A stretch of DNA of 64,000 nucleotides from Larus michahellis (lineage: Eukaryota; Chordata; Aves; Charadriiformes; Laridae), in the NCBI RefSeq assembly GCF_964199755.1, contig NC_133901.1, positions 8,409,016 to 8,473,015 of the forward strand, read 5' to 3'. Positions 53,561-64,000 of the stretch are shown here, piece by piece. Both the position numbers and the translations under genes were made by a program. Position 1 is the first letter of the stretch; the number at the start of each line of letters is the position of its first letter. The notes below the pieces were generated by a model. The model saw nothing but the letters and a program-made list of their open reading frames with translations, did not search any database and was not told where the DNA came from.

Positions 53561-56500
53561 GCGATGGACCGCGGCTCCAAGGACCGCAGCCTGGGATGCA
53601 TCGACTCCCCGAGACGCTGCGAGACCCCGAGCTGCGAAATAAGATCTGAAAGACACCTTTCTTTTACTCTCTGCCGCAGAAACATAGCGCAATCTTTACT
53701 GGAAAAGGCTCTGCCCTACATTTCCAGCTAATTATACCTCCACCCTGCAGTGAAGGGGAACGCGGAGCCCTCTGCCATAGCACCCGCTTGGCCTGGCCTC
53801 CAACCTCGGATGCGACCTGGTTTTGGGCAGAGGGATGGATGGAGGCAATGCTTGCGCTTGCCCCAGCACCCTTCTCCCACCACTCTAACCCTTCTCTAAC
53901 CAAATTTCTCCAAAGAAAAGGCCAGTGAAGATGAGGCAAACATCCAGCGCTGGCTCTGCAGAGCCTTTCTGCAGAGCCTTTCTGCAGGATGATGGTTTGG
54001 TGGGCTGAGCTGGCACTTGCAACCTGGGGACAGTGAAGTCTCTGTGTCCCAGGGCTGGGAAGCCCCTCTCCAGCACCCCCATCATTACACACCCAGCAGG
54101 AATTCACTGCCATTTGCAGAATACTCCTGTACTACCCCAAAATAGCATTGTGAGATTATCAAACTTTCTTCCCTGCTTGCAAGCTCAGGCTCGAGGCAAC
54201 AGAATAGAAGGAACTGAACCCTAATTTTGCTTTCTATTTTAAAAGGAGAGACTGGAAAGAATGGCGGGACAAGTGCATAGTTTATAATTCTCTGCATTTG
54301 CAACCTGCTGAGTGCTGGGTTCTCAGTTAGCTCAAGTCAGCTCAGTTTGACTTTGCCACTCATTTTCCAGGGGGTAACACGTACCCCAACAGCCTCATTC
54401 GCAAGAGTTTGGGGTCTGGGCCACAGCAAGTCGCATGTTCAGTCCCTATTTTTGGCTGGACATGGACCATCCGAGGGGCACCAAAGCACCCAGAGAGCGA
54501 CGGCAGTGCCATGGGTTGAGCTCGCACCATGCACTGCCTCTTACCCGGGCAGGCGATAGCACTTTGGCTCGCAACTAAAAGAAACTCCACGCCTTGCCTT
54601 CCTTCGTTCATCAAATAGGGCTTTATTCTGCTCCTAGTCACAGCCAGCTGTGGCTACATTCAGAAATGCACATGACTGTGAAACCCAGAAACACTTGCTC
54701 ACAGAGCGTCCCAGATTTGATTCCCCGCACCAGATGTGCCTCTGGAAAAAAAAAGGCCTTTGTGGGATCATCGCTTTGCCCCAGCTTTCCCAGCTTCTCA
54801 CCCCCACAAACAGGCCAGAGCCTCTGTGGGTGGATGGCGAGTCCCCGTGCAGCTGGAGAGAAACCCCCAGACCCGCCTCAGCTCCAACCCTCCTCCTCAA
54901 TGCCTTCTCTCCTGCAGGAGTAAGAGCTTTGAAAAAAAAATAGAGCTTTCATTTAAAAAGAAAAAAATAATATCTTCTGCATAAGTTTTTAAGAGAAGAT
55001 GAAGTCATGCCTGTTTTTTACTGGATCTGCAAAGAGTCCCATTCAACTAGGCAGCTATTTCCAAACATCAAAATAAAGAATCCCCACTTTTCAAGATACC
55101 GCATAAATCTTTGGAAAATTATCTGCGGCAAGCTGAAAGCAGCCCCACATATTACGTAATCTCTAATGCCATTTATTATGTGCATCACAAGGAAAACTCC
55201 TGAAATTACCCCCCACTTCCCACGTGCGGGTCTATCTATAACGGCAGTGACTCAGAGCTGCTCCGCACGCAGCAGATTCCCAGTGGGAACTGCACCAACC
55301 TCCCGGCACCCAGGCCTGGTGTGGCACGGGGCAAGCCCCCCCCCCAGTCTATTTAACAGCTTATTCCTTTTGCAAAATTCGGCTCAGCATGTCACCCGCT
55401 GCAGAAAAGCCACCCGTTTGCAGCAAGTCTCTTCCCTCCAGGGCAGGGAGCCCCGCACGAGCCTGCGATGCAGCCGGAAAGGGCCAGGCATTGCTCTCAA
55501 CCTCTGGATGTGCTCCTCTGTTCTGCATCCGTTTGCGATTACCCGTTCAGAAACGAGGCAGGCAGGCAGGTAATAATTAAAGCAATGAGTAATTAAATTG
55601 AATGAAAGGCTTCTGGCAGTCCTCCAGGTGGGTCAATGGGAAACGATGCTTCTGGATGAAGGCAGTGAGCAAGCGCTGCTGCTCACCACGGAGGCACAAC
55701 CCAGCAGGAAGCCCCAGGAAAGCCCTGATGACCCCCAACAGCCCCTCTCGGCTGGGAAGAGAGACCTGGGGGGGTACCTGCACTGCCTCCTTAGGGCATC
55801 TGATACCACTTATGTGATGATCTAGACAAGTTTTCCTGAAGCTTTCCCCCAAACCAGCTCCAAACTAGAAATGTGTAGTTCAGAAAGCCCCGGAGAACGT
55901 CTCCAGGGGGTCTGATACCAAGCCGGGGACACCCGCACGAAACACTTCCCTTCAAGCCCCCGCTTCCAGGTCTCCTCCAGAGGGTCTGGGAAGATGCTGC
56001 TTAGAGGCAGGGTCAACCTTGGCTGAGCAGCGCCCCAGCCTGGACCTGTGCTGTGGTTAAGGCGGGCCACCAGGAACAGACCAGGCCTGATGCCCTGCAC
56101 GCTTGCAGGGCTTTAACGGTGAGGACACAAGAAATTCAATCCCATGGCGCAGGCAGCAGCATCCCTCCACTTAGTCCCTGCAGACACACCGCTGGGGCAG
56201 CTGCTCCGCAGAGAAAGAAGACACAGCTTTACCAGACACTCTCAAATTCTTGTAGAGAAACAACAGGATTTCATTAATTACCCATCTACAGAAGGAGAAA
56301 ACACCTGGTATCCCCAGTTCTGGGGGAAAATATATATAAAATATATATACCAGCCGTATTCGCAGCAGCAGGTGTCAAACGCAGGCAGCGCCGCTCCTGC
56401 AGGCAGGCTGGCCCTGCTGCCCCATCGCAGCCCTCAGTGCTTTCCCTGGCTGCCGCATCTCTGCCCCAGGCCCAAGGCAATCATTAACAGGGGAGAAGGG

Positions 56501-59500
56501 GATATCAGCCGAGGTCATCAACTCTCCCATCATCATTCCTACTCGGGGAAAACACTCCTTAAAAAAAATAAAGCTGCACAATAAAGCCAAACCCCCCTGT
56601 TCACACCGCCTGGGAGCAGAGGGCAGCCGAGCGGAGCGCGTTCTCACCGCCGCGGGAGGGAAGGGAAGGAGCCCGGACGTATTACTCACATGAAAGCCAC
56701 AGACAGCCCTTTTCCTGATGTGTTTGTCATTTCTCACTGTCTCACACATTTATTTTTACACACACGTGTCCGGCGCTGTGTGCCTGAACCCCACCAGCTG
56801 CAAGGACTCACAGAGCCCTTTAGCCCAAAAACTATGCAAGGGGAAAGGCAGCGTTCCTTCAACAAGGGAGGCTAGCGTTGGGTTTCCTTGTCTCCAATGA
56901 AAACACCAGAAACGATTTCCTGACCACAGTCATTCCTCGAGGGACCTTGGCAGGTGAAGCTGGGAAAGTTTATTTTTCAGGCTGGTATTGGCCAGCCCAT
57001 TTGGTTGATACAAAAAGCTAGTCTAAATTAATAAGTTTTTTTTCTTCAAATTGCAAACCAAACATATAGCTGGATCAATTAATATGCTTTTCCGTCAGAT
57101 CTCAAAATAAACATACAGCTGGGTCATGTACCAGGCAGAAATGAGGTAGAAGATGAACACCGCATCACTTGGGCACAGCGGAGGGAGAGGCAGGGAGCCC
57201 GCCCCGAGCGACCCCCACCGGCCTCTCAGGGATGCTCCTGCTGACCCCGAGCCCATGGGCTTGCCCAAGCACAGCAAGCTTGCAGGGAACCAGGAATTAT
57301 ATACGGCATCACGGGATTTCAGCTTTATTTGCTGATGATTTACTAGGAGTGATGGATTTAGCTCCTCTTTAAGCCAAGCTAAAGCTTTTCCAGGGTTTAA
57401 ATCTAGCAAGGAAAAAAAGAAAAAGATTACTTTTTTAATCAGTTAATACTAGACATCTGCTTGGAAAGGGGAATATTTGTTTGGATTACATACATATACA
57501 ATGCTTTAGACTATTACTTTTTTATTTAAGGAGGATAATGCTGAGGTGTTTTCCATCATTTTGGATGCGTAACTCTTCTCTACAAGGGGATAAACCTCCG
57601 ACAGTTTAAGAATCCAAACAGTGCCCTTCCCTCCTCTGCGCTCCTGTTACTTCCACAGAGGTTTCTGGAGCCCTTTACAGACAGCAGCGTCACAAACCCC
57701 TCCTGAAACACGCGGGTACCAACTGTTCAATTTTTAGGATAAAAACTTGTGTGCTGAAATGTTGGAATAAAACTCTTCTTGTTCCTTTGAGGACCAAATA
57801 TGACTTTATCAGGGAAATGCAGGGGAAAAACCCCACTCTATAGTGAGTTACTATTAGTTTGGAACTTGTATGTGACCAGGGAATAAAGGAGTACCAGGAA
57901 GATACCCTCTGAACTTTTATTTTGCTGCAGAAGTGCACATCTTGCACTTTTAACAGCCTCATGCTCCATTTTTCATCTAAAACCATCACTTTTCTCCACA
58001 TCCTTGCCATTACATAATCGAACCATGATTTTCTCTTCCCTCAAAACATGGAACAGAAGGTGACAGTAATTTCACATTCTGGTACCTCTGATGCACAGGA
58101 TGTCAAGCACTTTACAGGGAATTGGAGTGAATAATTTAAGTCACCCAAGTACTTACTACTTTCTGGTGATACAAAAGTGGTAAAACATATGGTAAACAAC
58201 CAGAGTTTTCCATGAAAACCATCTAGAAAGACTCGCTGGTACTGTTGCACAGGCTTACTTTTCAATTATACAATTTATAAGCTGGATCACACTTGCTTAA
58301 TACAGAATTTACACGGGGTCTGATGATGAGCAGGCATGAAAGCCCACCAAGTATGTCCTGCTAATGAATGGCATCTACCAGCTCCTAAGGAGCCTGGGGA
58401 GAAAGCAACCGAAAAGCTACAGCTGCCTCCTTGCAATTTTGTTTATATTCTTAAGAATAAGCCGCTCTTTGGGAAATGTAATATCGACAGTATGCAAAAT
58501 GCTATGGAGAACGTGAGCTTTTCAGCAGGACAGGGTGAACCTCTAAGTTTTTGTACTAGCATCAATAAATTAAAATGATGCAGCCCACCTCGCTCTGCAA
58601 TGCTACTTCTGGCCCATTTGGGAGGGGATTTGTAGCAAATCCCATCAGCTACAGACAATTTTCAGCATTTTTAGCCTGTGCACGCAGACGGTGCCGTGCA
58701 GGAGACCCGACGTTCAGTGAAAGCAGAGGGGCTGGGTTAGCTGGCACCAACCATGCGACACTCTGTCACAGCCTATTATTTTTACATCGCCTCTACCCAA
58801 CCAAAAATCAAACCTCGCCCACCAGTTCTCCCCACAGCCGCCGTGCAAACGAGCCCCAGGGCTAGCTGACCCCCAGCAGCATCCCCAGATGGCCGATGGA
58901 CCAAGACGTGTCCCCGCCAGCGCTGCCCGGACCAGCTGTGCCCGACCTCATTCTCCTGCCTTCGCCAGGAGCAGCCAGGCACCGGCAGCCGGGGCATCCG
59001 CACCCGGCACGGCCACGCCGCCGGCTGAAATAAAGGCGAGACCCCCCCGATTTCATCTCAAAAGCCCATTTTCTGCTGCGAGCTGTGCCTGGGTGAGGGG
59101 ATGCTGGCACCAGCGGGAGGCACCCAGCAGCTCCCCCAAAACACCTGAGATCTTACATAAAAGATTCCCAAATCTGCAGCCCTATAAATATTGATAGATA
59201 ATAACTCAAAATCATTAAAGCTGTTTCTTCTGATGCATGAGCTCTGAGTAACGTCTTTGTCAGATCTCTTGGATAACAAATTTGGTAGAAGTTTTTAACG
59301 GAGCTAATAACCCAGTTTCGTGTTTTCAAATTCCCCTTACCATGCAGCCCGCTCGGGCTTGCTGTGTGCAGCTTGCAGGCAGGCTTTCCTATCCCTCCTC
59401 CACCACTGATTTTTTTTTTTTTTTCATTTTCATTTTTCAAATATACATTTCTTTTATATTTGCATTGGCCCCCCATTACGCAGCCTTGCATTTTAACAAG

Positions 59501-62500
59501 AAGGCAGGGAGAGAAATTAATGTATTTTCCAACAATGAAGAGAGAAAAGGGGAAAAAAGTGGCATGAGAAGAGGGGGTAGAGAGAAATTTTCCCTGAAAG
59601 GTTGAAGGACAGGGTGGCCTTCAGCTTCGTCAGACTGGGGACAGCAGGAGTTACACAGAAACGTTGATGAGCTGGAAGCAGGTACAGAAATCCCACGTCC
59701 CATGCTCAACACTTAGCAACCATTAAGTTACTGGTCTGGGGCCAAAAGCAATTTCTGGATGAAATATTAAGCCCTTTTAATTGTGGCAAAGTCCCAGAAA
59801 CTCCAGCCCGGCCATGCAGGCAGACAGCACTATAACCTGCATTTCAATATGGGCGATTCATTTGCCTTTAGCCTGGCACTTACCAACAGGCTGCACCAAT
59901 GTTCATCCGACAACAAAAATTAGGCGCCGAGTTATCAATCATAAATTAAGCCACTGACCCCATGGGAGTCAGAGGGCAACATCTGTGGGTGGGGATGGGA
60001 TTATCCCTCCGCCGGTCGCCTTGAGCCCGTCTATCCCTTTCCATTCCCCTCGTGCTCTCCAGCAGGGAGCAGCTGAGAGGGCTTATTTCTGGGCTGGCTT
60101 TATTTTGCAACTTTATTTTAATTGCAAAATGGATGGTAAAAGCACAGAACGGGGACTCGCAGGCTGAAGAAGTAAATAAACCATACTACAAACTCACTCT
60201 GAAATTAAGTTTCTTTTCCAGACAGCCAAATACCATAAGATACTAATACAAACAGGTAACAGCAGTGTCCTTTAAATGCTTCCTCAATAAAAGCATGAGT
60301 TTACAGAGACAAACCTCCCTCTGAGTCATGGTCAGGATAAAAATAGACAGAAGGGGATTCTTCACACAGCTCTGAAGTCTGATGTCCCTAACTCCAAGCT
60401 CACTGACACAGCCTGGAAGAAATACACCCCTTTTTTCGGGTCCATTTATACTATGCGCACAACTCCCCAAAAATCAATAAGCCTTCAGAGAGGTTCAGAC
60501 TCCTACACTGTTGGGATCAGGGGTTTTTGGAAGGGTGCGATTACTGTGTGGGAACAAACCTGGGTCCATGCGTGCAAAACCTGGCTCTTGTTTTAGGTCT
60601 ATTTTACATTGTCAGCCTTTAAGAAAATGGACGTAAATCTGATTTTCTGAGTTTGACTCACAACCTCACTGTCACTTGAGAAAGAAGAAAATAATAATCC
60701 TCTTGTGCTGTAGCAGCCTGTAAGGTTGGAAAGCTAATTACAACTAATGGACACGGCACATTTTGCAATGGGTATCAGTTACAAGCTCCAAAAACAATAC
60801 CATCAGCGATAAGAAACCTCATCCCTGCCCGGTCCTGACACCACAGCCCTCCACAGGAGACTGCCAGGTCGCAAAACCAGTATTTAAAAGAAGGCATGGA
60901 GTTACATCCCTCGGCAGGGCAGGCACACTAAGCATGAGGCTGGAAAAAGCTAAAAATAACAGGATAAGCAAGGGTGGATCCCAGCTGAGCCTTATTAGTC
61001 ATGGAGCGAAGGAGCCACGCGGGGCTGCTGCCTGGTGGCAGAGCCGCACCATATAAGAGAATGACTCTTGTCTCTGAAATCAGATTTTCCCCCTCTCCTG
61101 TTCTGCCTCAGGCACACTCTTTTCCTCCGAGCAGACTTGCTCTGGCAGCCTTCAGCTCCTACTAATAATATGGTGTATTGTTTTCTGCAAGTCTTTAAAC
61201 GGAATAAAGATCACGGGTGATTCATTTTAAGGTGTCTGCTGGAATCAGACCAATATTGATAGGCAGGCATGTAAAGGGTTTATTATAGGTTGGCTTTTTT
61301 TTTTTTTTTACTTACACCATCTTTGTATCAAAATTGAACGTTTGAGGTGAATGACGACTGAGTCACAGATGGCAGAAGAGCCTAGCAAAGGCAGCGCTTG
61401 CTCCTGGAGGATTAATTGGGATGAGTAGAAAGGGTAAGGTGCAACGCGCCGTGTTTTATCTTGGGATGAAGCCATAGGACAACAAAGGGAACAATCAATA
61501 ATCAATCAATATTCAAACACGGCTTAACATGGTGGGAACCGCCTCCAAGGCTGCTCCAGCAGCACTCGGCCACACCAGCCTCACCATTCGCCTCATCTTC
61601 TCCCTTGGCGCTAATTGCAATTACAGCACCACACCGGTCCTCCCACTCTCCACCCAGCCAGCGCCAAAACGAGCAGGGCCATCGCCTTGCCAAGGGGACG
61701 CAAGTGACACCGTCCAGTCCCTCAGCCCAGCAGATGCGTAGCAGCCCGGTGCCCATCCTGCCCGGGCTCTGCTGGGTGGGTGCTGAGGGCACATCCCAGG
61801 GCCACCTCACCCAAAGTCACGCCGTCGCCACCTGGACATCCCAGCCCAGCAAAGGCACTGCTGGCAGCTTTCCAGCACCTCAACTGTGAAAATCCCTGGG
61901 AGTGCTCAAAATACCTGGGAGCAGCACGTCAGGGCCATGTTTGCACACAGTGGCTCCTTGTTCCTGAGGCCAAAATGCAGAGAATTACCGTTTGTTCTCA
62001 AGACGGGGGCTGTCTTTGGAGCTTCTCTAAGCACCACATTCATCCGAAACAGCATTCCGCTCTCCGAGCCCCTTTTCCGGCAGGACCAACGCACACACAA
62101 TGCGTTCAGGCTCCATGCGCTATTCCGATATAATTTTCAAGTTTAAACAGAAGAAACGCTAATGAAGCAGCGAAACGAGGCTTTAGTACTTCAACGCTCG
62201 TGAAGACAAACGAGAAGTCAAATATAAGAAAGAAGAGAGAGCAGCGCTGCAAATAAAAACCCTGCCTTGGCCCGATTTCAGCCTTCGCAGCTGGCCAGGG
62301 GAATCGGAGCACTCACCCCAGCCTGTGCCCTGTGCATTTAATGTTGTGTTTGACTTCTGGCATGTAACGTCAAGGACATTAAATTCACCCTTATGCCCGA
62401 CGGGGCAGGCTGAGGTGGCTGCAGGACTAAGCCTAAACCCTGCAAACAAGCTCAGTGATGTTTTTGCCAAGCTCCAGGAAGTCCCCAGCAACGAGGTATT

Positions 62501-64000
62501 GGCACAACCTCTCCATACGCCATGAAGCAGAAGCTGGGTTTGGGCCTCAGACTCCCTCTACAGAGAAACTACAGTTTATATTTTTTGGGTTTCACCAAAC
62601 TATCAGTGCAAAAGGAGCTGGGGAAAAGGTGCTCACAGAAAGAAGGCGCTCAGAGACGGTGTTTGCTTTCTGCTGCATGGCTTCTCCCTCCATCACCTCC
62701 GCCGGGAGCTGCGAGCCCAGAGCAGAAGGATAACAAATGGCATTTTAACTTGAAAGTAGAGCAACAGCCAGGCAGGTTCATAAACCGAGGGATCGTGGTC
62801 ACCCCTTCAGTGTCAGCTCCACGCCAAGGAGCATCCCTGCATCCTGCACACCTGCATGGCCTCTGCGTGCCCCTGCACCTTGCCCCGGGCTGGCTGCAGT
62901 TCTCCGCTCAATCAGTTCTATACCGAGCGTAGGCAAGACATCTTTTGGCCCAAAGAGCTGCTGCTGGAGGTCAGAGAAAGCTGCGTGGTCTCTCCTCGGC
63001 TGTTCCAGAGAAGTTGGCTTTGGCACCTGACGGGTCGCCGTTTGCTCCAAGCCACTGATGCACCAACCCAGAGAGAGCAAAGGAAAGCTTTCCGTAATAA
63101 ATACAATTATTTAGCATTTTCTTTGTCCTTGCTTGTGGCCATGTTTCTGCATGTCACGCGTGGGCTGTAGGATGTTGTTCGGGGTGGCGGGGGCTGTGCT
63201 GGAGCTTGCATTCGCACCCCATCTAGGGAGCAGACCCTAGGTCTGGCCTGAAGACTGCTTGGTTTTCAGGGAACAAGGGAGAACGGGAATGGGGGATACC
63301 AAATATCTGAACCATAGGAGGAAAAAGAGATGGCGATGAGAATGCTTTGCTGCCACAGCAAAGCAATTACAGTTTAAAGTTACAAAATAAATTACCCCAA
63401 TCTCTCGGGGCGCTGCTTTGGGGAGCAGAGAACCGCTTTGCTTTGCCGGAGCGGGTATTACTCCAAAGAATACCTATCGCCAGCCTGGAAACAGCAGGAG
63501 CATGTCCAAGGCACGGAGATACTTCTACTGTGGAAAGTTTATTTTACCAGAAGCTGTTGTATCTCCGCCGGGCATGTGCTATGTTACATGTTTACTAGTT
63601 TTCCTCCAAATACATTACTTTAACAAGCAAAAAAACTTTTAATAAAGCTACAACTACTACGTCAAGCAAATTGGCTCTGTCTCTGGGATGAAGTGCTGCC
63701 TCTTGGGGATCAAGGCAGCGACATCTGCCTGGTTGGATCCAGACATCAAACTGCTCCAGCCTTGATTCCAGTTATGTTTTGCACTGGACCAAACAAAAAA
63801 AATAAGAGTAACTAACAGGCATGCCTTAAGCAGTGTGCTATATTCTACAGACAACACCGGCTGCAAGCTCCAGCCTTGTTAGCGCGTGGCTTCCTAAAGG
63901 CTGAAGCCCTCAGAAGAGTTTCTGGATGCTGCAGAAGCTCTCCAGCATCTATTATTAATATCAGCAATTTCAATGATATTAACCTTCAGCTAATGCTAAG
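53561..64000. other. Upstream of the SCHIP1 short promoter; probably intronic to longer isoforms
   Basis: No coding exon was recognised on either strand. In mammals longer SCHIP1 and IQCJ-SCHIP1 transcripts begin further upstream, so this is probably intron sequence for them (inference). Minor features: a tandem cagagcctttctg duplication at 53,957-53,985, a ggca repeat at 55,557-55,569, a (TA)n-like tract at 56,330-56,350, and T runs at about 59,409-59,424 and 61,297-61,309. AT-rich, enhancer-like unique sequence occurs around 55,000-55,200 and 57,400-58,300. Confidence 0.5.

Noticed and set aside
53068..53685. 205-codon open frame on the - strand in the CpG island
   Set aside because: It is a Gly/Pro/Ser/Ala-rich translation of CpG-island sequence and the (GGA)n tract; no homology was recognised.

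Overview
The window is vertebrate nuclear DNA from a bird. The evidence is the split genes with GT-AG introns, 3'-anchored CR1 LINE fragments ending in the typical attctgtg/attctatg repeats, a solo LTR of a type common in neoavian genomes, and the linkage of IL12A to SCHIP1. No species can be named from the sequence alone.

Left third (about 1-12,300, + strand). A GC-rich, CpG-dense stretch at the extreme left is followed by a multi-exon gene on the + strand. Fifteen exons with consistent phase and canonical splice sites were read between 2,346 and 10,731. They encode at least 493 residues: an acidic Ser/Glu-rich N-terminal region built from tiny phase-1 exons, a cysteine cluster, a complete FIIND (ZU5-UPA) domain, a basic nuclear-localisation-like linker, and a C-terminal death domain. 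FIIND is the self-cleaving domain of NLRP1 and CARD8. Here the His and Ser of the cleavage site are kept at the same spacing, but the domain is joined to a death domain instead of a CARD. I do not recognise this gene by name, and it is the most interesting object in the window.

Middle (about 13,200-18,300, - strand). IL12A (interleukin-12 p35) lies tail to tail with the FIIND-death gene. It has five coding exons, a 226-residue product, a TATA box and kappaB site just upstream, an ATTTA-rich 3' end and a minisatellite in intron 1. Upstream of it are CR1 fragments and a solo LTR that has itself been interrupted by a CR1 insertion.

Middle right (about 18,300-33,400). No gene was recognised. The stretch holds a CR1 copy of about 1 kb at 28 kb, several homopolymer and simple-repeat tracts, and otherwise apparently unique sequence.

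Right half (about 33,400-64,000, - strand). SCHIP1 (schwannomin-interacting protein 1) is encoded by seven exons from the stop at 34,039 to the ATG at 53,058, giving the complete 244-residue short isoform. The first exon sits in a CpG island. The large first intron holds CR1 remnants, an AT-rich enhancer-like block and a GC-rich block with a perfect CRE. The last 10 kb is upstream of this promoter and probably intronic to longer SCHIP1 or IQCJ-SCHIP1 transcripts; no exon was found there.

Functionally, the left part pairs two immune-type genes (a FIIND-death protein and a cytokine subunit). SCHIP1 is a cytoskeletal and axonal scaffold gene whose linkage to IL12A is shared with mammals.
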